A stretch of 64,000 bases of DNA from Saccharomycopsis phalli. Its lineage: Eukaryota; Ascomycota; Saccharomycetes; Ascoideales; Saccharomycopsidaceae. The translations under genes were made by a program, and so were the position numbers. The notes under the pieces are model-generated. The model had not been told where the DNA came from, did not search any database, and was given only the letters and a program-made list of their open reading frames with translations. Of the stretch, positions 30,474-41,261 are shown piece after piece (the stretch's first letter is position 1; each line of letters starts with the position of its first letter). Location of the stretch: contig CP073217.1 in NCBI GenBank assembly GCA_020342235.1, positions 496,001 through 560,000 on the forward strand, read 5' to 3'.

Positions 30474-33424
30474 TCATGTGTTGGAGGAATCATATTCCAA
30501 CACGTTCCGGTAGAATTCAAGGAGTTTGTGGACTGATTTTTGGTCGGCAATCAATTTTCCAAGCGTATTGCGTATGCCATGAGTGGAATCTAGTGTGTCA
30601 TCAATGCGCGATAGAATTCGAGCTTCTAAGATCTCTGGACATCGGAGGTCATGTATGATGGAGGGGGAGTGAATCCCGCATCTTTTGCAGTTTGGGTCAT
30701 CATTGCCAAATAATTTGGGCAACGAACTGTCTGTGAGGCTCTTTCCACTTAGTAGTTGTGATGCCAAACTGAGGATTGCCTTGGGGCCTGCAAGCGCTTC
30801 CGTAAGGAGGAGCTTGGTTTTGTCTCGGTGCACTTTGAACGGTCTGGTGCTGATTTTGCGTGCGTTCCTATAGTGGTTTGGAAGTGATTCACTGGCTGAG
30901 GTGACCATTTCCTGCCACTCTTGCCAAGGACTTGAGTAGGATCGTTGGTGGTGGAATACAACTTTCGATATAGATGATCGGGGTGGACGTGGGTCTGAGG
31001 AGGCCTAGCGCCAGTCATAGGATTGAGTTGAATATCACACTGACCTGACTCCATTGGGTTTTTGTCATGCTGTGATAGAACACCTCGAGTCCATACGATA
31101 TGATGGGGACTGCACACGTTTTAAACAGTATTATCGTGGTACGTCCTGTGGTTCCTCGTGTCATTCGGCGTAAGTACCTTATTTAATCAGCAGTGCGGCG
31201 CATCTTGGACAATGTTTGCCTTAGATGGCTCCTGAGGCTGAGTCTTGAATCAAGGGTAATGCCTAATAACTTGACCTCGTTTGTTTCCTCCTTTCGTCCT
31301 CCGTTCGGAAGTTGGAGGCTGGATTCACAGTTCGGTAACCGTCTTCGATTCGGAAAGAATCGTATGTATTGTAGTTTCGGGCCATAGTCAAAGCTTGTGA
31401 AATTCTCTTGACCCCATTGATGGCATTCCTGTAAGCACTGTTGAAGTGTATGCTCAATGTCGCTACAGGATCCCTTTTTGACAATTGTAATGTCGTCAAT
31501 GAATCCTAGGGCCACTGCTCCTTTCCCTTTGAGTCGGTTGTAGAGGTCGTGGGTGTAGATCATGAAGAGGATTGGAGAAATTGGAGAGCCTTGTGGGACT
31601 CCGAACGTAACGGAGAGGTGCTGATCTGATAACTGTCCATCAATTTTTTAGCTGAGTGCTTTGGTTCTGGAGGAAGTTACTAGTCCAATTGATTATCTCA
31701 GGTGGAGTGCCGACGGCCTGCATCTTTTGTAGTAGGATCAGGTGGCTCATGTTGTTGAAGGCACCTTCAATGTCGACTAGGACTGCTCCGGAATGGTTGG
31801 AGTTGTCTAGTGGCATTTTCTGGTGGTCCTTGAGGTGAGTCTGGGCGTGGAACTTGAGATTATTCACAAAGGTTGTAACCGCATCCGTTGCACAGTACCC
31901 TTTGCGCTCCCCCAAATTGGTAAGATGGAAGTTGGATTTTGGCGACCAATCTTTGAGTCATGATTGACTCGAAGATTTTCCCAAGTATATTGAGTAAGCT
32001 AATTGGTCGAAATGACTTTGGTGTCTCATAATTGGCTTTTCCTGGCTTCGGGATTACTACCGTGATGCTAGTTTTCCACTGTTTGGGAAATGCTCCAAGT
32101 TTGAGGCAGGCGTTGTAGATCAATTCCAACTGGTCAGGGAAGGTTTTCCCATGCCAAAGCTCCCTGATTTGACCAACTTACCGTTGATCAGGACCTGGGG
32201 CTTTTTTGAGCTTTAGGTATCTGATGGTGTTGAATATTTCCTCCTTCGTTATTGGTTCAATGTCGTTCCAATGAGTGTAGTGCGGTTGGAACGAAGCTGA
32301 CGTGAGGCTCTCATTCACGGTGATCTATGGGTAAAAGGTTTTGCCAAAGGCTTTGTGCTGTTCCTCGTACAGCTTCATCATTCTAGGGCATTTTACTGGG
32401 TTTGTGTATCTGTAAGCAGTCCAAATGGTGGTGTGATCCAACTTGAGTAAGAAATCATTCCAGCACCTGGATTTGGCTTTTTGAACAGTTTCCTGAAAGG
32501 CCTTCTGAGCATTGCTTCGTTCTGGATCGTCCATTGCGAGGCTAGTGACGGTTCGATACACTTCTTTGACTTCTTGAGTGAACCACCTTTTTGAACGACT
32601 ATTTACTAGTTTCATCGGGGTGTTTCTGTCAATTAGTTGCCTTAGAGTCTGATTTAACTTGGCGGATGCCCTGTTTAATTCATCCTCTGCGTGGATGGCG
32701 CTTGCGAACCGACGTTTATCTAGTGTTGCACGAACCTTTGACCAGTCCGTTTTAGAGTAGTTATGCATCGTTTTTGGCTTGATCTTGTCCGACATGTCGG
32801 GAGGGCGGAGTGATACACGAAAACCGAATTGCCGAAGCCGAATTGCCGAAGCTTTGGCTGTGGTGTCACTTGTCCTTCCAACTTATCGCTGATTAAGATA
32901 ACATCAAGAGTGTTTCCGTCACGGTGTGTGGGCTGGTCTATGATATTAAGGCACTGAAGTTTCCCCATTTCCATAATGTCATCGATCCTTATTGAAAGTT
33001 TCTTGTTTTTCTATAATGTAGTTTCTCACTAGTTTCAGCGACCGGGACTTGAGGTGGGCTTGGAATCGTGCGGCGCATTGTAGATGTTGATGATGTCTAC
33101 AACTTGCTTTCGTGATTCTAAGGTGATTCCAACACAGTCTCTGTGTTTTAATTCATTGACATACCTTGTGCGGTAGCCATATTGTTGATCTTTAATTTTC
33201 TTGTTAACATATGTCGTGGCCCTAGGTCGGGCCGACTGGTCGTTTACCTCAGGGAGGTAATCATATTTGTCATAGGCGGCATGGTTGCAAGTCTCATTGG
33301 GGTTGTACTGACGCGCAGTTTCCTGGACTAATAATATAACTGCCGAATTCTTGTAATGGTCAAGGACCGCTTCAAGATGCGGTCTTCGTTTCTGGATGTT
33401 GATCGAGATGATTGTTATCTTCAT
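30474..33424 (-). pseudogene. LINE ORF2 (endonuclease-reverse transcriptase), broken
   Basis: Recognisable pieces in order: endonuclease N-terminus at 33424-33035 (ISINIQKRRPHLEAVLDHY ... LLVQET) and its end at 32974-32720 with THRDGNTLDVILISD. The RT pieces include FPKQWKTSITVVIPKPGKAN and FRPISLLNILGKIFE (32129-31860), DIEGAFNN (31915-31640) and the catalytic GFIDDITIV (31563-31183). A C-terminal knuckle C-x2-C-x8-H-x3-C (CKRCGIHSPSIIHDLRC) lies at 30908-30474. About 980 codons if continuous. The pieces lie in different frames with at least five interruptions, so this copy is inactive. Confidence 0.88.
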
Positions 33425-33777
33425 TGTGATCCAACTTGGCTTGAGTCACTGTGGGAAACCATCTGAGTTCGACTTGACCGTAGATTATATCTTGATGTCA
33501 AGTTTTCATCAGTAGCTGGGTAAGTCTCCGCCGTATGGATCACTAGATCTTTTGGGATCTTGGGTTGACTGGAGGGGTCACTCATGGCGTTCGGGTTTCC
33601 CGGTGTGCCGCTTTGTGCGTTGGAAGCAGGAATTATGGAAAATGGTTGGATCGTTTTTGACTTGGAGCCTCGGCTTTTGCGTGGCCGTTGCGGTGACTCT
33701 TTGAGGAGGTCAAGATGAGTCCGTTTCCGGATGAGGACAATCTTTGAATTTCTTTTCTTGTTCAATTGCCATGCCAA
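33421..33777 (-). pseudogene. C-terminal remnant of LINE ORF1
   Basis: A basic, Ser/Pro/Lys-rich frame of up to 118 codons ends in TGA overlapping the ORF2 start as ATGA (bases 33424-33421). Its apparent ATG is formed by host flank, so the natural ORF1 start has been lost with the 5' end of the element. The ATGA overlap suggests that ORF2 is translated by termination-reinitiation; this is inference from the arrangement. Confidence 0.65.
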
Positions 33778-34021
33778 TGATATTCAGAATTTAAATTAAT
33801 TGATATTTCAGTTCCCTTTAACTGAAATATAAAATATCCATCTAGGGATTTCCAACGCAAATCATTAAATGCCGTTGAAACGTGAATCTGACATTAGCCT
33901 CGAAATGGCACCCGCATGAGGCATGAATAATATCCAAGGCACAATGCATACTATAATATATACAAGCCGTATTATGGAATTAATATAAATATCAACCATA
34001 CCGACTCACTTTTCACTATCA

Positions 34022-35014
34022 ATGAATACTTTAGCCATCTTTCACATCCTTTTAGCCATGCTCTTTATGGAGCTTGGTCTAGCAACTCCAGTCGAAAGTA
34101 CACTTTTTGCTCGCGGCAATGACAACGACCAATTGATCCAATCCATTGCCATTAAAGATCCAAATGTTCCGAGCGCAATTCGTTCTCTGAGTTCCCCAGA
34201 ATATTGTCGAAGCGAACAAGAGAAAGACGTGACTCTTGCATACGACTTTGTACCTAAAAGCCAGGGACTCTCCATCCGTGGGTTATGGAAGGATACATAT
34301 GAAAGTACGACCACCAGCAGAAGATTTTTTCCTGATCAAGACATTAGGAAATTATTTCTGAAAGAATCACTGGTGTGGAAAGCTGACTGGTTGAAAAATC
34401 TTTGGGAATATCCTAATAAGAACACCCCAAAAGTACAGACTCTTTTCCATGTTGACGATTTCACGTCCTTGAAGCTGGAATGCTACGACGCGCACACCCC
34501 GTGGAACCAGGTCAAAAATTATAACAAGTTGACACAATTATTTGACGAGAGAAAATTGTCGCCAGCTCAGTCTCAGGAATTTTCCAGATTATCTGCTATT
34601 GGAAAAATTATCTCGCTTGAAAAAGCAATTGTCCAGGACTACTTCACGGCGGTCGGGAACCTCTTCTTTTCCGAAGGAGAACTTCGAGACCAAGCGCTAT
34701 TCAAAGACACATTTCAATTTGGTAAAATATACAGCCCGGCAGAGATTATGTATCAGTTTCAACACTTTTCACATGCTCGTGTCATAGGAAGGGTCATTGC
34801 TGGCAAAAATAATAAGCGTCTTTGTGTGGTTGAAAAGGTATTGGCTTCTTACAAACTCACAGGTAGCAGTCCGATACTGCATGACGGAGTTGGTATCTTT
34901 CCACAACCGAATTCGAGTGGCAGTATGCTAGAAGTTGGTGAATGTATGGCTAAACTGGACTGGGCAGATAACATAGATTTCTGTTTTCCAAAAAAGTCTG
35001 GAAAATGCGGCTGA
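34022..35014 (+). CDS. Secreted RNase T2-like family protein, copy 4
   Basis: A 330-aa family protein. The signal peptide is followed by TPVESTLFARG. Blocks are SIRGLWKD, LWEYP, TLFHVDDFTSL...ECY, QDYFTAVGNLF (closest of the copies to the T2 DYF motif), RLCVVEKVLASY and FCFPKKSGKC. It keeps the six-cysteine pattern. It is more divergent than other copies near residues 36-50 (IQSIAIKDPNVP where others have LESGGMTGPNAP). The LINE at 29884-33775 ends about 245 bp upstream, outside the proximal promoter block, so expression could be preserved. Function unknown. Confidence 0.75.
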   Translation: MNTLAIFHILLAMLFMELGLATPVESTLFARGNDNDQLIQSIAIKDPNVPSAIRSLSSPEYCRSEQEKDVTLAYDFVPKSQGLSIRGLWKDTYESTTTSRRFFPDQDIRKLFLKESLVWKADWLKNLWEYPNKNTPKVQTLFHVDDFTSLKLECYDAHTPWNQVKNYNKLTQLFDERKLSPAQSQEFSRLSAIGKIISLEKAIVQDYFTAVGNLFFSEGELRDQALFKDTFQFGKIYSPAEIMYQFQHFSHARVIGRVIAGKNNKRLCVVEKVLASYKLTGSSPILHDGVGIFPQPNSSGSMLEVGECMAKLDWADNIDFCFPKKSGKCG

Positions 35015-35334
35015 GATTTGAAATTAGCAGGCCTAATTAAAGCGATGTGTAGCATTAATTAGAATTCAATAAGATCAATGTGTTTTATAGTGTAGAAAGA
35101 GGTAGGAGTAATTTTTTGGAACACTGTGAGCAGTGTATATGCGTCAAGTATATCTATTTGACTCGGCAGAAAAGAGATCATTATACCATAAAGCACGTAA
35201 TAGATGAATAAACACTTAATCATCGCACAATCATTCAGGTCTAGCTGAGTAATAAAAGAATATGGTTGTATTTCCTTACTGCTAAGAAGCTACCTAAACA
35301 GTGGCCCCATCCTTTGTCGTAATGGGTTAAACAT

Positions 35335-35676
35335 TGTCGTAGTTTATAGGTGTACCCTGAATAGACATAGAATTACAGCAAACTATAAACTACTTAATTG
35401 TTTGTTTTGTTCCTTTAGGATTTGGATAACCGGACTGGGTTGTGCTAGATAAAGATATCCAGCTGAATTGGTCCTGTGGTCGTTATATTTGCGGCGAACG
35501 GTAGGCCTTCTTATAGAGAACGCCGATTCTCATAAGAGGTTTTTGTACACTAGTCAGACGGTGGTTACCGTTGATCAGCGGACGCGCTACTGTAGTCTGT
35601 AGCTGAGTTCGGTAAGCTACTCCTAACTCCTCCTTGAATACTGGACCTATTCTGCAGTGGCTAGTTAACCACGACA
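35335..35676. mobile_element. Solo LTR, family A
   Basis: 342 bp, TGTCGTAGTTTATAG ... GTTAACCACGACA, flanked by AACAT and AATAT (possible decayed 5-bp duplication). It matches 29976-30316 in reverse orientation over its whole length. No internal region. It lies between family copies at 34022 and 36617. Confidence 0.8.
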
Positions 35677-36616
35677 AATATCTATCTTCTCTGGAACCCG
35701 ATATAGATATAGTCTTGGATAAATATCAATTAAGACAAATCTCTTTTAATGTGTAGCCTGTGACAATTTAAAATTTGCGTCATTCAGGTCTGACGGCTCA
35801 TAAACCCACTGTGTCCATTTCTGAATGAGTTGAGGTTGAATAACTGAAGAATAAGGGTATACTTGAGGTTCTAATCTTAATGATTAGTCTAGGAGTAGAT
35901 TGAACCTTAACAGAATGACACTGGATTTAACATGAATTGAATAGTTAAAAATAGCTATTAATAAACACGTTCGTGCTAGAATAGCATATCATTTTTTACA
36001 GCATCACAGGAAGGGCAATGCTCTATAGCTCCTTCTAAATCAACATTCTTCAGCCATTTCTTAGAGATCAAGTAGAAAGTTTTAATCCCCATTCAAAGGG
36101 CTTTCTTTCGACTCCGGTTTTGCGGCACCATCTTTATTTATTTTAGAAGGCGAAATCTCAATTTCCTCCTCCAGCAGAGCCTAGTATAGCTGTAAAATTA
36201 AAAATTATAATTATAACTAATAATTAACAATTGACAGTACTGGATTGGATATTAGTGCCAATTAATAGTTTTTGACCTCGAGGCATCACATGCTCACGTG
36301 TTACAACAAACTTTGATTTATTTTCTGGTTGCATTATCATGCCAAAGATACTCATAGTTTAAATTGATTAATATTTACCTCTCTTTATTTGAAATATCAA
36401 ATATCAATCTAGAGTATTCTGGCACAAATTATTAGATGCCGTGGAAGCGTGAATCTGACATTAGCTTCGAAATGGCACGCACATGAGGCATGAATAATAT
36501 CCAAGGCACAATGCCTAGCATAAAATATTCAAGGCACGATGCCTAGCATAAAATATTCAAGGCGTATTATGGGATTAATATAAATATTAATCATACCCAT
36601 CCACTTGTAATCATCA
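35677..36616. repeat. Upstream flank of copy 5, shared with the broken copy
   Basis: Contains the distal block (about 35780-35990), a segment matching 26580-26830 inverted (36000-36200), and the promoter block. Here the promoter unit with AGGCACAATGCCT plus ATAAAATATTC is present twice in tandem (36500-36562), against zero or one in most copies. No gene is supported. Confidence 0.65.
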
Positions 36617-37612
36617 ATGAACACTTTAGCTATTTTTCACATTCTTTTAGCCATGCTCTTTATGGAGCTTGGCCTTGCGTCTCCAGTCGATGGTACTCTT
36701 TTTGCTCGTGACAATTCCATCAACAAATTGCTCGAATCTGGGGGTATGACAGGCCCAAATGCCCCGGACACAATTCGTTCTCCGAGCGCCCCGGAAACTT
36801 GTCAAAAAGAACAGGTCCAAAATGTGGTTCTTGCATACGAGTTTCAGCAAAATAACCGGCAGCTATCTATTATTGGGCTATGGAAAGATTCATATAAAAC
36901 ATCTGCTACCAATTCAGTATTCCTGCCAAATCAAAACATTAGAGAATTGTTCCTGAAACAATCATCTGTGTGGAGTCCTTCCTGGTTGACCAGTCATTGG
37001 CAAAAACCAAACCCAAACACTCCAAACATACAGACTCTCCGCCATGCTGATGATTTCTCTTCCTTGAGGCTGGAATGCTACGAGTTCCCGAGCAATCTGT
37101 GGGAAAACAATGCAATGTACAAAACATTGAGCCGGTTAAATGCCAAGGAAGAATTGACACTGGACCAGTCCAAAGCATTTTTCAATTTGATTGCTCAAGG
37201 AGAAAAAGACTCGCTTCAAAGAGCAATTGCCCAAGACTATATTGCAGCTGTCGGGAACTCTTTTATGCATAATGGAAATCTTCGTGATATCCGGAAATTC
37301 AATGAGGTATTCGCAATTGGCAAGATTTACAGCCAGACTGATTTTAAGAAAGAGTTAAGAATGCTTTCAAATATGCATGTTATTGGGAAAATCATGCCTC
37401 GCCCAGGTGGTAAGAATGTTTGTGTGATTCAGAAGGTGTTGACTTTCTACAGTCACAAAGGTAATGTTGCAATCCTGGATAGAAAACTCTCCCTCAAAAC
37501 CCTCCCAGCTCCAGAACTTGGTGAGCGGGAACAGGGGGAATGTATCGGCAATCTCCAGTCTATGGATAACATTAATTTCTGTTTCCCGAACATGCGTGGG
37601 GATTGTAAATGA
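36617..37612 (+). CDS. Secreted RNase T2-like family protein, copy 5
   Basis: A 331-aa protein closest to copy 1, sharing SSVWSP, WEKP/WQKPNPNTPNI and the CYEFPSNLWENNAMYK segment. CAS I-like block SIIGLWKD has Ile where T2 enzymes have the catalytic His. CAS II-like block is HWQKP ... TLRHADDFSSL ... ECY. Later blocks are QDYIAAV, NVCVIQKVLTFY and FCFPNMRGDCK. The signal peptide and the six cysteines are intact. Shared flanks on both sides with copy 1 indicate duplication of a unit of at least 2 kb. Function unknown. Confidence 0.75.
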   Translation: MNTLAIFHILLAMLFMELGLASPVDGTLFARDNSINKLLESGGMTGPNAPDTIRSPSAPETCQKEQVQNVVLAYEFQQNNRQLSIIGLWKDSYKTSATNSVFLPNQNIRELFLKQSSVWSPSWLTSHWQKPNPNTPNIQTLRHADDFSSLRLECYEFPSNLWENNAMYKTLSRLNAKEELTLDQSKAFFNLIAQGEKDSLQRAIAQDYIAAVGNSFMHNGNLRDIRKFNEVFAIGKIYSQTDFKKELRMLSNMHVIGKIMPRPGGKNVCVIQKVLTFYSHKGNVAILDRKLSLKTLPAPELGEREQGECIGNLQSMDNINFCFPNMRGDCK

Positions 37613-38525
37613 GACTTGAGCTTAGCTGGCCTAAATGAAGAGTATTGCAGCAGTAACTAGTATCAACACGACTAGTGAGTTTTTTTGATGTAGAAAGAGG
37701 TATGAGTGGTTTATTTGGATACTGTAGACAATGTAGATGCAAATGACATGATTAACCATATGACACAGCATTAGTTGGTTGTGTATATTGGTGTCTCGTA
37801 CTATATTCAGTATAGATTGATCCCATCAAGCTTGATTGTTGTGTGTCGGGCACAGTATCTGTGACTTGATATCGATCTGGTCCATTCAAAGTCCTCAATT
37901 CCTCTGAAGAATGGGATTTGTTGCATATCATTAATTTGGGATTTGTAGGATTACTCTAATCTCTTGGTATTATGTTTAGGACCCAAATGTTTTGAGTATT
38001 GTTTGTAGAACGTCTCTAGAGCATGTCCCTCTTAGAACTGGTAATGAGGCAGTATTATAGTCAAGGGCCTTATATTAGGTGCTTTTCCTGTAGTGGTAGC
38101 ACAGGTTTGGCCCTAGGTGGTTCTTGAACCAGTTTTGATTCGTGAGCTTTCATCGAATCAACACTTGGCGTTGGTTGAGTGTACATTCTTGAACTCAATC
38201 TAAAGGCTCAGATATAGTTTGTAAGTGTCGCATTGATGGCAAATTATATGCTTGATAGAGTTTATTTGTTACACTCGGACCTCTGTTGTGTTGAAGTTGT
38301 TTGGAGGAGATCCTGGAGCCCTAGGAAGTAATTTGAGGGTCTGCGATCCTTTGAAAGATCCCAAAAGAGCAGTACTGTTACCAGAAACCCTTTATCAGCT
38401 CACTTTCCACTTTTAGGGATTAAAAACTTATATTGGAGTTGTATTTCTGATTCATGGTTAGTGATGTGAGTGAAAAGTCTAGATGTCTTTGAGGCAAGTT
38501 TAATCGCCGATGCACGTGATGTGTT
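37613..38525. repeat. 3' flank duplicated at 23984-24890
   Basis: Partner of the segment after copy 1. No coding gene. The right half grades into the LINE 3' region described next. Confidence 0.6.
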
Positions 38526-38960
38526 GCAGAATGCACCATGTCTTGGCACAATTCAATGAGTTTGGATTGATTTCTGATGGTAAATGCCCTTTCAAGTATG
38601 TTGCATATTCCATTGGAGAGTCTAGTATTTCAGCCATTTGATAGAATATTCACATAGGAGCTCTAGGAATGGGACATCATGAATGGAGTGAATCCCCTTG
38701 TACTGTTTGAGTCTTTGTCATAGAGCTTAGCAACATATAGTCAGTGAGGTATTCACTGAGTAATTGAGAAAACAGAAGATCATATTTTTGCCAAAACTTC
38801 TGATTGAACCTAGTGGGGCGCTAAACATAATGGGGAGTAGTTGATTGGAGAATTACCCATTGATTTTCAATCGAGCTCTTTGGCTACAAACGATATCTAT
38901 TCATGGACTATAGCTGCAGACACCAATAATGGGGATTGATAATTCTGTCTGAAGCCCAAA
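38520..38960 (-). mobile_element. Degenerate LINE fragment (older subfamily)
   Basis: 38520-38770 follows the ORF2 C-terminal region of the main LINE (30480-30760) with many differences, sharing TTCAATGAGTTTG, TGATTTCTGAT, TCTAGTATTTCA and GGAGTGAATCCC. 38930-38965 resembles the segment around 31100. It is older than the (TAA)-tailed copies. 38960-39520 holds no recognised feature besides the distal upstream block. Confidence 0.6.
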
Positions 38961-39686
38961 AATAGTGTCGCGAAATGAATGTTGAAAGAATTCCCCAAGG
39001 ATAAACGTGCTTGATCTTAAGATTCGAGGAATGATTTAAATCCCATGGTTTTCGTGAGACTGGGGTATCTTTAAATATGGACAGGGCGGTTCATGGAAGA
39101 TTATTCGATTAGATCGTAATTTAAGGTGAATTATGTCCTAATTATGGTCGTCTTGATACTATTTCCATTGGATTGAGTGATTAAATTGGCAATTTTTTAA
39201 GTCCCAGTTATGGTCATTTTTAAAGATAATTATAAAAGGAAGAACTACAGTAATGACAGCTATTCTGTCAAATTTACACATTCAAAGTATAAAGCATTTC
39301 CTTTGGCATTTACTCATAGTCCCAGAATTCATCCATTGCAAGATTTAATATTCTCGCATATTCACGTTTGACGGCTTGCAAACCCAACATGATATTTTCC
39401 AAATAATGCCGCACCTCTAATAAATCAGATGACTGAAAATATCTATCAAAGAACAACTGGCCGTAGTAGAATCGATATTAGTGCAGGGATATCAATATTT
39501 CAGCTTGCTTTATTTGAAATAGAAATATTCATACCTTGTGCTCTGACGCAAATCTTTAGGTGCCGTGGAAACGTGAATCTGACATTAGCCTTGAAATAGC
39601 ACTGGTATTGAGGCATGAAAAATGTCCAAGGCACAATGCCTAAAATAATATAAATTTATATTATATTCACCTACATTTAATCACTG

Positions 39687-40679
39687 ATGAACGCATTAGC
39701 CATATATCACATTCTTTTAGCCATACTCGTTATGGCGATTGGTCTTGCGTCTACAGCTGATGATGCTCTTTTTGCTCGCTACAATACCGTCGAAAAGTTG
39801 CTCAAATCCGGGGGAATGACAGGTCGAAATGCTCCTGAAACAACACGGCTTTTGGACTCACCAGAATATTGTAAAAACGAACAGGTCCCCGACGTGGTGC
39901 TTGCATACAACTTTCTGCCTAAATATCAAAGGCTCTTCATCCGGGGATTATGGAAAGAACCATACGAAACAAATTCCATAAGTTCAAGATTTTTGCCGAA
40001 TCAAGATATCAGTCGATTGTTTCCGCGACAATCACCAGTATGGATCGCTGACTGGATGCTTCATCTCTGGGAATATCCTAAACATGACACTCCAAGCAGG
40101 GAGACTCTCTGCCATGTTGACGAGTTCTCATCCTTGAAACTGGAGTGTTATGACCAGAGTACCATGTGGAAGCAGAACAAATTATATAACAAGTTAGCCA
40201 ATGAAAAGACGAAAGGCAAATTGTCACTAACGGAGTCCCAGGAGTTTTCCAAGTTGATTGCCCAAGGAAAAACTGACTCTCTTCGAAGAGCAGTTGCCCA
40301 AGACTATATTGCAGCGGTTCAGAACCTTTTCTTACAAAATGATAGACTTCGTGACCAAGAGGCATTTGGAAAGGCATTTAAGCTTGGCAAGATTTACAGT
40401 CCTGAAGAGTTTAAGAAACAGTTGAAACTCTTTACGAATGCGCATGTTAGTGGAAAAGCTACCACTGACAAAAATAAGCAGCCTCTTTGTGTGATTGATA
40501 GGGTATTGGCTTTCTACAGTCTCGAGGGTGAAGGTGCAATCATGGATAATGGTTTTTCCCTCAAGACAGGAACGGTTTCAAAAGTTAGTGAGCGAGCACA
40601 AGGAGAATGTATGGGCAGTTTCGCGTCGATGGACCCCATTAATTTCTGTTTCCCAGATGTGTCTGGAGATTGCAAGTGA
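39687..40679 (+). CDS. Secreted RNase T2-like family protein, copy 6
   Basis: A 330-aa protein that gives the clearest T2 alignment: FIRGLWKEP (CAS I-like), LWEYP then TLCHVDEFSSLKLECYD (against KHGTCVSTYDPDCYD in RNase Rh), QDYIAAVQNLF, then GKIYSPEEFKKQL and PLCVIDRVLAFYSLEGEGA (against the xIxC...L.EVxxYFxVxG strands). It has an extra cysteine in TLCH besides the six family cysteines. The signal peptide is slightly different (IYHILLAILVMAIGLAS). Its 3' flank carries a truncated LINE 59 bp after the stop, shared with the broken copy at 25310-26213. Confidence 0.78.
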   Translation: MNALAIYHILLAILVMAIGLASTADDALFARYNTVEKLLKSGGMTGRNAPETTRLLDSPEYCKNEQVPDVVLAYNFLPKYQRLFIRGLWKEPYETNSISSRFLPNQDISRLFPRQSPVWIADWMLHLWEYPKHDTPSRETLCHVDEFSSLKLECYDQSTMWKQNKLYNKLANEKTKGKLSLTESQEFSKLIAQGKTDSLRRAVAQDYIAAVQNLFLQNDRLRDQEAFGKAFKLGKIYSPEEFKKQLKLFTNAHVSGKATTDKNKQPLCVIDRVLAFYSLEGEGAIMDNGFSLKTGTVSKVSERAQGECMGSFASMDPINFCFPDVSGDCK

Positions 40680-40737
40680 GGCTTAGTTTAGCAGAGCTAA
40701 ATGAAGCGTGGCGTGACAGTAAATATTATCAACAAGA

Positions 40738-41120
40738 CCCGCATTGGTGAAATACTAGACTCCACTCATGACATACGCAACATTATTGAAAAAGCGTTGC
40801 ACCGACCAGAAATCAGCCCACAAATTCATTGGGTTTTACCAGAATGTGTTGGAACATGATTCCTCCACATGATGAGATTCAGCGGCCAAACTTGGTAACA
40901 AGGATGACAAGGCTTCTTACACAACCAATACAAGGACTAAGCATAAACAATAAGACAGCTCACATTCAAGTTTTTAATCCAAGCAACCGAATGAGGGCTG
41001 GCAAAGGGTTTATTTCAACGGCAATGCTGCCTCAGGATTTTCCTGTGTGAAAATATATCTGTCGAATAACCGTACTACCGGAGACAATATATAGCTAAAT
41101 ACAAAAATAGATATTGTTAT
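40738..41120 (+). mobile_element. 5'-truncated LINE copy (twin of 24892-25251)
   Basis: Plus-strand LINE 3' end. It starts ACCCGCATTGGTGAAATACT, includes the last ORF2 codons (peptide PEIHWVLPECVGT-like region, then 3' UTR with TTTTTAATCCAAGCAACCG) and ends with ATAGCTAAATACAAAAATAG. The breakpoint in the family gene 3' flank is the same base as in the minus-strand twin. Confidence 0.85.
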
Positions 41121-41261
41121 CACTGTTTTTATAACCATGTTAATGAGGTTCATTTATTATGATAACATCTTAATTTGATAGGGATACAAATAACTGAACA
41201 AGATACAATTAACTGAACGAGATAAAAACTTTCTACTAAACCTAGTGAATATGTAAATGGG

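Larger units (their letters stand above)
29884..33775 (-). mobile_element. Near-complete APE-type LINE retrotransposon (5'-truncated, degenerate)
   Basis: Minus-strand non-LTR element: 5' end near 33775, 3' end at the (TAA) tail near 29884, about 3.55 kb after subtracting the LTR nested in its 3' UTR. Order of parts: end of ORF1, ORF2 with apurinic endonuclease, reverse transcriptase and a C-terminal Cys/His knuckle, then a 3' UTR of about 500 bp. It sits about 245 bp upstream of the family gene at 34022 and interrupts the duplicated upstream flank. No target duplication was found by eye. The (TAA)n tail and ORF2 layout resemble I/Tad-type elements more than poly(A)-tailed L1/Zorro elements, but clade placement needs a tree. 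Confidence 0.9.
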
